A stretch of DNA of 64,000 bases from Xiphydria camelus (GCA_963678675.1 OY783199.1:2239501-2303500), one strand, 5' to 3'; positions 9,501 to 18,735 are shown, numbered from the stretch's first letter. Made by a program: numbers and translations. Notes: generated by a model not told the origin, from the sequence alone.

Positions 9501-12196
9501 GGCTTGACGGGAATACTCTTGTCTCTCTCGAGTTCTTCCTCGGTCATCGGCGGTCCGATCGACTGGATCTTGATCTCGTGGATGGTGAATTCGCTGTCGT
9601 TTTTCGGTTCGTGGCTACTGGCATTCCCCGCGATAGCATTCTTCAGCATAGCCAAATCCAACACGCGGATGACGTATCCCGAAGAACGCTTCTCTTTTTT
9701 CGATTGTCCTTCTTCCTCCAAATCCCCCTCCTCCTCCTCCTCCTCCTCCTCCTCTGTCTCGTCCTCCTCCTCTTCTTCGTCCTCCTCCTGCTGCTTCCCT
9801 CCCTTGCCCCGCTTCTTGTGCCTCCCTTTCCTCTCCCTGTCCCAATTTCTCAATCCGATGTTTCCCCGGGGACTCGGAACGAGGCAGTAGTACGCAGTCT
9901 CCCTCGTCGTATCCGCGAGCTCTTCCTCGAACTTCCATATGGCCGCGTAAGAATCCTTCACTTGTAATACGCCGTAACGACGAGTACGGAAGAATTGCTC
10001 GAGACCCTCGAGGAGATCCAATTGGTTGCAATCCGGCCGAGCTCTCAAGTCACCTACCACGGAACTCTCCTCGCACTCCACGTTCACCTTTCTGTTCTTC
10101 ATGTAAAAGTTCCTCTTCAAATTCGACACTAGCAATTTAACGTCCCTTCCGCCTTCCTCCTCTCCCGCCAATTGCGAAGGGACGCACCAATTGAAGTAAG
10201 CATCGCCATCGCGAATGGTTTCGTCGACAAGCTCACTCGTCCACCGCTCCGGTGGAGTCTCCTTGGCGTTGACCAATCCGACAACCGGTATAGCGGGACC
10301 CTGAATGCCGCGGCTGCTGTCTTCGAAGGAGGCGTCGTCATTTGAGATGCGTCCTCGCAGAATCCACACGCCCGGCTCGATGGGTTCGAAGTCGTTCCAG
10401 GTTCGGGTACCGGGTACGTCTTGGACAACGGTGACTCGACGTATAGTGAAGCGGTCGTTTTTCCTCGTCGGATGAACGTTTTTCAGGAAGAGTCCGACCA
10501 ACGTATCGATGTTTGGAAAGCGTACGACGCAACACTTGCCCTTGGTCCTTCCGACCGTCGCAGTGTCACCCTTCTCTCCTCCTCCTCCCTTTCCTTTTCC
10601 ATCGCCGCCGCTCTTTCCCCCGTCCTTCGTCTTTCCCTCCGTAATACGCACGCCACTGGAATCGCACTGACGGGGATCGAAGGTGTAATAGCAATTGTCG
10701 CGCGACCAAGTTGCCACGGCCATTGAGGTGCACTCTATTATTCCGTCGACGTCAACGCGGAAGAACTCTTCCAGGGCCTGCTTCAACGTCAAGACAGCGG
10801 GCACTCGCGATGTTATCGTACCGACTATCGTAACGACATCCACGTCGACGACAAGAGTCTTCCCTTCTATCCGAAGCTTGGTGTCGTTCAAATCCGCAGC
10901 AGTCAGCGTCTTGATCGTCGGTTTGTCGGCTTTCACCTTGGCATAGTAGGCGTCACCCAGCGCGAGAATATCGTCGAGCTTTGATCTGTGCCAGGTCTCT
11001 GCCGCGTAAATCCTCTTCATGGCTATCGACGCGATGCAATTCGTCACCGTCTGTGCCCCCTTACCTTTGTAAATCTCGCTGCCCTCGTGCGTCCAACCGC
11101 GTAGAACGGCCATGTCGCAAGGTAGCTCCTGGTACGTGGATGGTACGTTCACTCGCATATTCGAATAAGAATATCCGGTGGCGAACGAGGTGAACTCGAC
11201 CAGGGGCTTTACAGCGAAACGCTCGTCGATGTTATAATTCGAGACGGTGACGGATAGCGGCTCCTTCTGCATCTTCGTCTTGGCGAGAGATGCAGGCATT
11301 TTTGTAAATCCCGTCGGCATCGGTCGAATGCAGTTCAGTTTGCCCTCCTCGATGTTGGCCGGATTGATAGCCCTCAGAGTGCTCTCCTTGACGATCAGCT
11401 TTGGTTGTCTCGTCGGGTCCGTTGCCGTCGATTCCTCGAGTCGATCGATTCCTCGACTGATCGGCACTATACGCAGGACGCTCACTTTGGCGATGCAGTA
11501 TCTCGAATCGTAACTTGTATTGAAATTGCAGAGAAGCGTATCGCGCAGTTCGTTCATGCGCTCAAACCGGATCAGGCACGCGACACCGTCGTCTTGCCGT
11601 CCGGTACCATCTTCGCCTCGAGGTGACGTGTCATAATAGAAGAAACCGACGTCTTTACGACGCCAAATGGCTACCGAATGGTTCTGTACCGTCACAACGC
11701 CGGCATCGTTCACTTTGAAGAAGCGCTGTAACCCTTCGGTGATGTCCGGGCATCCGACTCCCTCGCTGAATAAATTTCCGTAAATGATTTTGCCCTCGAT
11801 GAAGATCGTGCACTTGTAATCGCCGATGAAGAACTCCGGGTAAACATAATCAACCGCCATATAGGTATTCCGACTAATTCGGTTTCGTGCTTGGCTGATG
11901 CGGAAGAGCTTATCGCCGTGTTCTAAGATTTCATCTACGAGGTATTTCGTCCAGTCTTTTGGCTCGAAGAGACGGCTAAGCACGATGGCCACAACGGAAC
12001 TGGACGCCGCTTGATTACCACGGGAGCGAGGTTTGAATCGCTTGTCATTCATAGAGTAAGATCCACGTATAATAGACTTTTGCGGTGATAGCACGTGAAA
12101 ATTGTACCATAATTTTGCACAGGTGCGTCGCACGGTAAAATCTCTCTCCTTCGAATTCAACTCGACTCTTCTAATTCGCTCCTCTTTGTTTTCCAT
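6530..12196 (-). CDS. Seven-copy tandem pseudo-deubiquitinase-like (C76-type fold) protein, single exon
   Basis: A 1888-residue ORF without introns. The frame is open upstream to a TTG at 12241, but the first ATG is 12196; stop TAG is at 6530. The protein is seven diverged copies of one domain. Each copy has a Gln (62, 382, 632, 935, 1177, 1405, 1699) before a small-residue helix, then W-x(4-6)-D-x(5-6)-G-D, then L-x-x-FF-x(5)-G-hydrophobic, an A-x-W-K strand, and a D-P-R-like turn (189, 507, 773, 1073, 1301, 1571, 1819) followed by DGTAC-like residues and a hydrophobic strand. Gln-to-turn spacing is 120-166 residues. Order and spacing match the papain-like deubiquitinase fold of peptidase family C76 (Gln-Cys helix, then Asp-Pro-His). 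Here the Cys position is A, T, G, A, S, T, S and the His position is never His, so catalysis is unlikely. Lys/Gly-rich inserts (about 519-545, 1489-1529) and acidic inserts (803-833, 979-1002) break some copies. No signal peptide or membrane segment is evident from the ATG. The ORF is certain; the fold is inference, and function is unknown. Confidence 0.75.
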   Translation of the reverse strand: MENKEERIRRVELNSKERDFTVRRTCAKLWYNFHVLSPQKSIIRGSYSMNDKRFKPRSRGNQAASSSVVAIVLSRLFEPKDWTKYLVDEILEHGDKLFRISQARNRISRNTYMAVDYVYPEFFIGDYKCTIFIEGKIIYGNLFSEGVGCPDITEGLQRFFKVNDAGVVTVQNHSVAIWRRKDVGFFYYDTSPRGEDGTGRQDDGVACLIRFERMNELRDTLLCNFNTSYDSRYCIAKVSVLRIVPISRGIDRLEESTATDPTRQPKLIVKESTLRAINPANIEEGKLNCIRPMPTGFTKMPASLAKTKMQKEPLSVTVSNYNIDERFAVKPLVEFTSFATGYSYSNMRVNVPSTYQELPCDMAVLRGWTHEGSEIYKGKGAQTVTNCIASIAMKRIYAAETWHRSKLDDILALGDAYYAKVKADKPTIKTLTAADLNDTKLRIEGKTLVVDVDVVTIVGTITSRVPAVLTLKQALEEFFRVDVDGIIECTSMAVATWSRDNCYYTFDPRQCDSSGVRITEGKTKDGGKSGGDGKGKGGGGEKGDTATVGRTKGKCCVVRFPNIDTLVGLFLKNVHPTRKNDRFTIRRVTVVQDVPGTRTWNDFEPIEPGVWILRGRISNDDASFEDSSRGIQGPAIPVVGLVNAKETPPERWTSELVDETIRDGDAYFNWCVPSQLAGEEEGGRDVKLLVSNLKRNFYMKNRKVNVECEESSVVGDLRARPDCNQLDLLEGLEQFFRTRRYGVLQVKDSYAAIWKFEEELADTTRETAYYCLVPSPRGNIGLRNWDRERKGRHKKRGKGGKQQEEDEEEEEDETEEEEEEEEEGDLEEEGQSKKEKRSSGYVIRVLDLAMLKNAIAGNASSHEPKNDSEFTIHEIKIQSIGPPMTEEELERDKSIPVKPELGRYTALGDDGACLNGNFDQANEAIFGSKTRDKQQAANALVMLGMTKLYNPHLWYEEVIDEVLKIGDKVTLKNQDNLPDWEEGEGMEREEEEGVDGVEKAKRDYLLPNEIDPEFYVGINKMTVELEESAIGGRMSDLSKDLVEFFQNNTSGIFRSGNVIMPIWKGESVYFTMDPRGRDERGIPRERDGTAAVMWYTDLAALTNSIQASVGRADQDFTVDAVTIENAYETSVAGGDEQQSKAKNTWYNFLETSNGVWVISGTVITADERFAKENRNRQSAAIAAIAIVFSKVYSPRHWKAEVLDEVIVTGDELHSKCVARLGRCATPLINEIITEFFLSDRRIDLSFSDCVQAGDLGGSSPRLHSLSTGIERFFANHTSGAILSRGENMAIWKCKDFFYCVLPCSSIESDGSLSGTPRIVRFASVELMADYLVALLGQKGDYEITAVDVVDWDKLPPWRYDPSPAVRPSNLPPLNAFQRLSRARAILRGTVHQASDIFPLALRNRQTAASCIVALGMSVIKNPVTWTKKTLDEILAIGGKVHKETVKTLQPTKLKLKPEDIVRVFHVGVNVLTADVERATISGQVAVPPPKPEFTGKGGGKGAKKQAAKEGKGKAKGKKGKAKRERKPPPPPIMLEEGLRKFFDGNRAGVIVTDGEYMTAIWKDLGVYFMYDPRCRSDQGLPADDGTACLMWFACIEPLRDIILANINDESEMYGNYKIGRVIVSATVIEPLPCPVDFRPIRKATVPPVLVSSIKRTTAFDVETLSKYVDDNGDGNGLALIRGTAHMKSRCFSVTNRGKQSTAIAAVAIVMGLLYAPSMWTDVLIDSVLKYGDLLYTDCIRQAHLAPRNLSPGELLTVFIVGDIKANLSIHRYTTAGILHEYDLAEGLALFFENNCAGILHTTNLAVAVMQSYGKFYVYDPCPRDEHGGHTQNGVACMIKCESIPRLARIFVENCRYKRPTVYTLNTVNVLSLHFLSDGKNECPPAYAE

Positions 12197-13020
12197 CTTG
12201 TCGGGACAACGACACTCGTTGCAGAATGATATCAGAATCAACGCGTGATATAAGAGTAAAATTGTTGCTGCATGTCCAGTTCTGCGACTTGATACGGTTG
12301 CTATCTATGTATTACGAATTCTCGCGATCTACGCACTGACTGATCCCGACGGTGGAATTTCTGTTCAAGTAATTTGGAGGTATCTTACGGATGCCAAGAC
12401 TGAATTTCTACTACGAGTTGAAAAGTTACCGTTGCCCGGATGTACTTGAAAATTTGTAGCGACTATGAAATAGTACAGAGAGTATAAATTTGACAACTCG
12501 AATGGATAACAGTAACACAAGAAATGACGCTCGAGAGCAGCAGATGAAGTCAGCAATGATTCGATATATCTGTCAAGTGGCAGAGTAGACGAGAGGAAAG
12601 AATAGCTAAAAATGTCGACCCTTGTCATTCAGAGAGTATTAGTAAAAATTGAAGGTAGCAGGTAGTCAGCCAGATGGAGTGATGTGCTAGCAATAAACAA
12701 GATACAAAGCTTAATTCGGTTCCGCGTTTGTGTCAGGTTTACGGATACGTATAAGAAAGCCAGTTATTATAAAAGGGCCTGAGTTGGCTTGAGAAGAGTG
12801 CACTGTGTGTGCTGCGTGCGAGCGAAAAGTGTCAAACGTCTGATTTCCCGATCGAAGTATTGAATAATAGACGAAACACTACAGAAATATAACTTATTTG
12901 CACAAACGAATTGACTGCAGATAAAATAAATTCTTTTACCTTTATCGCTTTTTGCAGTTATAAGTTTCGACGTGATCAAATCACGACCATTGAAAGATGG
13001 AGAAATTTTTTAATTCAGCT

Positions 13021-14215
13021 GTAATCAAAGACTCTCGCATCGGAAAAATTCAAAATTAAATATAATACTCGTAAAATCGGTGCGCGTATATGTTATTAAT
13101 AACTGACTATTTGATTTCATTTAAATAAGAGTATAAAATAGTATTAATTGAAGAAGAATATAGCTAGAAAGAATACTTTGAATACCATTATAAATAAATA
13201 AAGTGATGAATTAATTTAGATATAAATAAGATCAATCAATAAGCATACACGCCTACTTGTATGTGCAAGCATGCACGTGCATGAGCCCTGATCAAAGCTC
13301 TCGCATTAGCAAAATTCAAAATTAAAAATACATAATAAAATCAGTGCGCGTATAATTAATAATTGATCATTCGATTTAATTTGGATGAGACTATAAAATA
13401 ATATTAATTGAAGAAGAGTTAATATAGAGATGTCGAATATTTGAAATACTAGTACAAAGATTAATAAAGTTATATGAATTAATTTCGATAAAAATGAAGA
13501 TCGATCAAAGAACATACACATCTACTTGCATGTACATGCATGCACCTACATTCATGAGCTTTAATCAAAGACTCTCGCATTAACAGAATTCAAAATTAAA
13601 TAAGTAGTCAAATCAGTGCGCGCATACTTAGTAATTGATTGTTTGATTTAATTTAACAAAAAGTACAAAATAGTATTAATTCGAGAACGATCAATACCGA
13701 AATATTGAATATATAATACTTTGAATCCTATTAGGTAAGTATAGGTAGGGTAAACCACCCAGTTATTGGACACTTAAGGATTTTACAAAATTTGAGACAG
13801 TGTTAAAAAAGATATTTTTCTACCTAGAGATATGAATGGTGGCTTGTTTTAATTGAAAATATATTGGCTTTACATTCTAATAACTTATAATTTTAAGTTG
13901 GAAAGAATATAATTTTCAACAATACAAAACTGGGATCAAGTCAAAAAACTGAGTTATTGGACAATGTTCTTAGCTTTTGGAATACTCAATCCAGTAATTG
14001 AACAGTCAAGAGAATCAATAAGCTAGGTAGGGTTTTTTATAATATTTATTTAAGTAAAAACTAGGAATCTTGTTTTCATTTATTTAAATCAGACTATCCA
14101 ATAACTGCAAGGTGTCCGATAACTGGGTGGTTTACCCTAATCAATAAAATTATACGAATCAATGTAAATAAAAATGAAGATCGATCGATATACATACACG
14201 CCTATTTACGAGAAA
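13021..14215. repeat. Tandem ~270-bp repeat, three diverged copies
   Basis: Copies begin near 13026, 13292 and 13564 with the shared phrase ATCAAAG(A)CTCTCGCAT, about 266-272 bp apart. Each continues with CAAAATTAAA, then CAGTGCGCG, then TTTGATTTAATTT-like and AATAGTATTAATT-like words, and ends with ATACACGCCTACTTG-type sequence. The third copy is split by the MITE at 13748-14137 and resumes after it. No coding content is seen. Confidence 0.75.
13748..14137. mobile_element. MITE with 26-bp terminal inverted repeats and TA flanks
   Basis: The left end reads GGGTAAACCACCCAGTTATT and continues GGACAC. The right end is its reverse complement with one mismatch in 26. TA flanks both ends (13746-13747 and 14138-14139), as expected for a Tc1/mariner-type target duplication. 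The 390-bp interior has no ORF but repeats the subterminal word AGTTATTGGACA (or close variants) in both orientations, which may be transposase-binding sites. Comparison with the two neighbouring tandem copies, which lack it, shows where it inserted. Confidence 0.85.
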
Positions 14216-14587
14216 CATATTCATGGTAATATTAGAAAGGAAAAAAGGATACATACAATACCGAAATTTAAGATTCACTTCGGAATCCAAGATCATGGTC
14301 ATCATCACATCGTCATCCATTGAGAGATAATTCCAAATATTGTAATTTTTCAGTAATCCAATAGAAATCCGACATCCTCGATTTATAGATTCATCCTCAA
14401 TTGAATTCGCTGAAAATAAGGTGCTACCCTGAAAAATTGCAGCGAGACCGATGAGTAGAGTGAAAAAATGACGAGCTGCGAACGACGTTTCTCGACGAAC
14501 TAGCATCATCGGAGAAACGTTCGTTAACAACTCCTTCGATTTCTCAAAGAAATAGGTAGCCAAGTAACGATCGATATTTGTGGACAT
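14159..14587 (-). CDS. Weak ORF, 142 aa with one hydrophobic segment; may not be a gene
   Basis: Begins at a true ATG (14587) and encodes a protein with one hydrophobic stretch at about residues 39-60 (FFTLLIGLAAIFQG), which could be a membrane segment. I recognise no family. The last third runs into the tandem-repeat and MITE-flanking DNA, which argues against a conserved C-terminus. Just upstream on the same strand (14829-15276) two overlapping ORFs in different frames have protein-like composition, and together the region could be a decayed gene. No splice pattern joins them convincingly. Confidence 0.2.
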   Translation of the reverse strand: MSTNIDRYLATYFFEKSKELLTNVSPMMLVRRETSFAARHFFTLLIGLAAIFQGSTLFSANSIEDESINRGCRISIGLLKNYNIWNYLSMDDDVMMTMILDSEVNLKFRYCMYPFFLSNITMNMFLVNRRVCISIDLHFYLH

Positions 14588-15689
14588 TTTTTAACACCAA
14601 ATGCAATTGCAACAGAAAACGAGCCGCTTTCAATTACACACGCGTTGAAAAGATAATAATATTTGATGATTACAAAGAATTGAAGAATGTGTTAATGAAA
14701 GTCTTTTGTTAAATAATCAAAGGCAATTAAAGGCACTTGAGAAATTCGATAGATTTCTAATCAAATATAAATGCTACCATTTCGAATTCAAACGGAATGC
14801 TACGTATTTCTTGGCACAGATAAGGATCTCACGTGCGATATATTATATTCATGCTCTTGTAAAACTTTAATTTAGACAAACACAAGGAAAGCAATCGAGT
14901 GACAACTCTAGAAACTGAAGAAGCATCAAAATCAAATCCGACGATACAAAATACTTGGAAATCTGAACGTGAGATCCCTGAATTAAAAAAAAATAAAATA
15001 GCATACGAATGACAACGTGCACGGTGACGACATAATACAAATGCAATACACAAATGAATTCTCCTCTTCGGCGAATCGCCTCTTCGAGCAAAGCTCCCGA
15101 TGACGTGTAGAATTTATTTTCAGGCTCGAACATTCCCTTTCAATGAAAGTCTCACGCGGATGAATAAAATCGCCATTCCACGTCAATCGATCGAATGTTC
15201 CCTTTAACTGCGAATCAATGAAAACTCCCACCGATTCCCAGTTATAAAAATACAAGACTGGAGATTTCTCAGTCACATAGAACTGAGAAGCAGTGGCTAT
15301 TCACCGATTGCCAGTGTTTTTCACTGATTCCATTTCAAAGAGAGCGTCGATTGAAATCAAACGGAAATTCGTATTCATCCGTGCGACGCACTGAGAAAAA
15401 AAATGGTTAAATCGATTTATTTGGTTCAAATTAGTTCAAGCAATGAAACATTTTTTAAATTTATATAATCGTGTTCAATCCAATACCCATTCATTCGCAA
15501 CTGATGTATCACTCTGAGTAGGTATTTAGTTGCTATAACTCAACAATTTTAGTTAGCCATATGTGACTATTTTTGTGCAGTTGGAACAATTAGGAATTTT
15601 CTTCGTGTGATTAATATCGACTAATTTAAAGACAACTTAATCTTTTAATCACAGTTCTTCTCAGTGCGCTTCGAATCATTTTGGTCCGC

Positions 15690-16060
15690 CTTCGATTTCG
15701 ACGAATCTGCGGAGATTCATCGAGATCGAAATACGGACGCTTTACGAGACTTTCTCGCGAGCTAAATAAGTCACTAGCCCAAACGACGACCTGCGATTCC
15801 CTGAATCGCAGTCCGTTGACGTCTGTGCACATTTGATCGAATCCTCGAGCCTTTTATTCACTGCCACACTTCTTACTTCATTTTGAAATCTCCTCAGTCG
15901 GCCTTCGATCTATACGAATCTCTAAAGATTCGTAAAGACAAAGACCGGACATTATCAGGGATTTCCTTGCCAAGTAAATAAGCTCGAACGACGATCTGCG
16001 ATCGTCAGAATCGCAGCTCGGAATTGTTCGAGCCGATTAACTTCGAGCCTTTTTTCACGT
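15690..16060. repeat. Diverged direct duplication, ~210-bp unit
   Basis: Two neighbouring blocks share the order GCCTTCGAT, ACGAATCT, AGATTC, CGGAC, TAAATAAG, GACGA.CTGCGAT and GAATCGCAG, offset by about 211 bp. Divergence is substantial with small indels, and no ORF is shared between the copies. Confidence 0.5.
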
Positions 16061-17230
16061 TCACTTCGCGCACTTCTAAAAACACTTCGACGACTTAAAT
16101 ATTTCATTTTCGCGTGCGTCCGGGTCTAGAACCGCGGGCGCTTGCATTCGAATCCCGGATCCGGAAGAGCTTTCGCGCGTTATTCCGCGAAGGAACTTCC
16201 GGCCGGACCTGCCTACTTAAAACTAGACACACATTCGCTCCGAAAGTCTATCCTACCTCCCTCGGCTATATTTAAAAAGATGCAACACATTCTCGCCAAC
16301 ACAATCATTCCACGAATTCCATTCATTCCACCCCGGTGCAAGGGCCTACACTAGGGATAACGTCCCGGGACGCATCCGTCACCGGAGCTTGATCTACCTT
16401 TCATAATAATACACACCTGAATAATGTACACTTACTGTTTACGAAAGCTGAAAAAATATTTCATGAATATGATTAGCAGTTTATTCATCTAAACGGGCTA
16501 AGGACTCTATTGAATTGTAATATATGTATATTTTCTGTAAAAATGTTGGAATATTGAAATAAGATGTAAGAAATAAGAAATGTTCATCTCAAAATTCTAA
16601 TTTCAAACAGCAGAATACAATAATGCAAGAATATTCAACAATATATATTTTAATTGTAAGCAATTCTTCGAATCCAAATATTCGATTTAATATTGAAAAC
16701 CCTGAGGCGTTCTCCAAGTAGAAGCAAAAACACTAAAAACTTCGCAAACTCGCATGAAATATTTACTTCGACCACGAGAACGATCTGTCGCGCAAACTCT
16801 CATCGTTCCTCGATAAAGTTCAATTTATTCGACGAGTGTCTCTGACAATCTGAACGGCGAGAGGGAAATTTTTGTCAGCGAAGTCGGAGGGTCATCCGAC
16901 TTCAAAACTAATTACGCGAGATCCAGAAAGATTTCTACCGAATATCGCGAAGGAAACAATGAGAGGCTAAACCTGAAATTATTGAAAGCATAGCGAGAAA
17001 GTCACGAGCCGAAACCGGTGAAGGCTTCGACTCGTGGTCACCGTGCACAGTTGTCGAAAGGAATGAAAATTACAACCAGTTTTCGGTGTCGGTTCGGACC
17101 AATCGTCCTGCGACATGATCGAAAACCGGAGGGACTCAAAGACATACGAACCCCTCTGCGTGATTCCCTTCGTCGAGGCGATGGCGGCTTACTGACGTCT
17201 TCTTGCACTGCCCCCGGAGATCCCTCCACA

Positions 17231-17326
17231 TAGGCCTATTCCACGAAAATCGGCTAACCAAATGCTTGAATTTATGAATTACCATTTGTACGAAACGGAC
17301 TACCGATTTAACGTGAAATAGGCCTA
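17231..17326. repeat. Inverted repeat, 23-bp arms
   Basis: TAGGCCTATTCCACGAAAAT with its continuation at 17231-17253 pairs with the reverse complement at 17303-17326, with a few mismatches. The ~50-bp loop is AT-rich. Flanking sequence on either side also shares a direct duplication (GGCGGC...TCTTC...TGC..CAGCCCC-like), so this may be part of a larger rearranged repeat. Confidence 0.5.
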
Positions 17327-17852
17327 CTCTAGGAGACCGGCGGGACTTACGGCGGCCTCTTCTGTGAAGTCATCTGCTTCAGCCCCACATTCTGCATCCA
17401 ACCATCCTTTTCAAAAAGACTGCGAATCTTCGAGGGCTATTCGCGAGGATCACCGATCTCGTCGGACGATCGAGACCTGTTGGTAAAAATAAAGAATAGA
17501 ACGTATTAACGCGAATGCCAATGCCAAGGACTTCGCAGCCCCTATTTATTTCATTTTAGGGGGAATAAGAGAAATTTTGATAAAAAAGGAGATCTTCGAG
17601 AAATTGGAAACGTCGAGTGATTTTGAGAGATAACGATTTTTAAGGTATATAATGAAGTACTAATTTTTATTAAATGAGGGAAGAATATTTTTGTAACTTA
17701 AAAATTTATATCTCATGTTATTAACTTAAATTTGAGTATCACAATCTGATTTAAGAAAAAGAAACCACCTATCGAATCGAGTATCTGATCAGAAACAACA
17801 ATTCAACTGAGTTCTTATATTCTAAATGAAATATTGATGCAGGTAGATAAAG

Positions 17853-17930
17853 TGAGGCGCCTAGATGCAAAACCAGATATTTCCTTTATAAGAATATAGG
17901 AAATATCTGGTTTTGCATCTAGGCGCCTCA
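17853..17930. repeat. Perfect 33-bp-arm hairpin with 12-nt loop
   Basis: TGAGGCGCCTAGATGCAAAA and the following 13 bases (17853-17885) are exactly mirrored at 17898-17930. The loop is TTATAAGAATAT. Every base of the 33-bp arms pairs. A transcript from either strand would fold into a near-ideal stem. It may be a precursor-like hairpin RNA or a very recent fold-back. No target duplication is evident. Confidence 0.85.
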
Positions 17931-18180
17931 AGTAGGAGTTATAATAGCAAAAAAAATTGACCATTAGGACCCATTCACGTAATATAAAACGATGAAACGA
18001 CAAATTCACCTGAAAAGCTAAATGATAAACGGTTTTAGAGGAAAAATATCAAACTATAGGGGCAAAGGGGGAAAATCGCGAGTTCTATGGTGATAAGGGG
18101 GAAGCTTGAAAAAATAGAGGGATAAAAGGGAATTCCTGTGGTAAAAAAGGCATAGATCCATAAAAAATCTTTTAGAAATT

Positions 18181-18531
18181 CCATATAATTCCTTACGGAA
18201 ATATGATAGGTATTTGAAACAGCAATTCCAGATACCCACCTATTAAAAATTGAGAAGAATTGATCGAAGTTTATTGGATTCTATGCGTAGATGTAAAAAT
18301 AAGTAAAATCCCATAAAAATAAATGCCGTTCAAATGGTAATTACCAATAAAATTGCGTTTATGTTGGTTATTACCAATGGAATGGGATTAATTTTTATGA
18401 AATTCAACTTGTTCTTACATATGCGCATAGAATCCCATACATTTCGACCAATCCTTTGCAGATTTTACTGGGCGAATATCTGGAATTGCTGCTTCAAATA
18501 CGTATCATTTTTCAATAAGGAATTTATAAGG
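18181..18531. repeat. Long imperfect inverted repeat, ~123-bp arms
   Basis: The arm at 18181-18303 aligns with the reverse complement of 18408-18531. Shared blocks include AATTCCTTA, ATGATA.GTATTTGAA, CAGCAATTCCAGATA, GATTCTATGCG and ATGTAA. The spacer also holds smaller mirrored words (TGGTAATTACCA, TGGTTATTACCA). By eye the arms are roughly 80% identical, suggesting an older fold-back MITE. Confidence 0.7.
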
Positions 18532-18700
18532 ACCTGTTGGTTCTTTTTTTCAACAACAATAGAGGACACACCGTGAAGCCTGCAATTTTTTCTGAAAAGT
18601 TTTCCCAGCATTTTGTTTCCCGAACGGAGAAAAATCTACGTAGTACCGTAGAACAGGCATTTGTCTACGAGTATTAGCTAACATTTTATCGGGAAGGCAT

Positions 18701-18735
18701 AGTGCGAGTGCGAGAGAGAGCGTCGACTCAGGGCA

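Noticed and set aside
9059..9967. 302-codon plus-strand ORF opposite the array gene
   Set aside because: Antisense shadow of the repetitive, charge-rich minus-strand ORF; its Leu/Val-rich run mirrors the acidic Glu stretch and there is no domain.
6530..12196. Recent viral gene capture as origin of the array
   Set aside because: No viral neighbours or capsid/polymerase genes, the domains are strongly diverged from one another, and base composition is like neighbouring exons. The family resemblance alone does not show viral origin.
16135..16180. tRNA-like B box (CATTCGAATCC) near 16147
   Set aside because: No matching A box at the right distance and no cloverleaf could be folded; it may be a SINE relic but the evidence is too thin.
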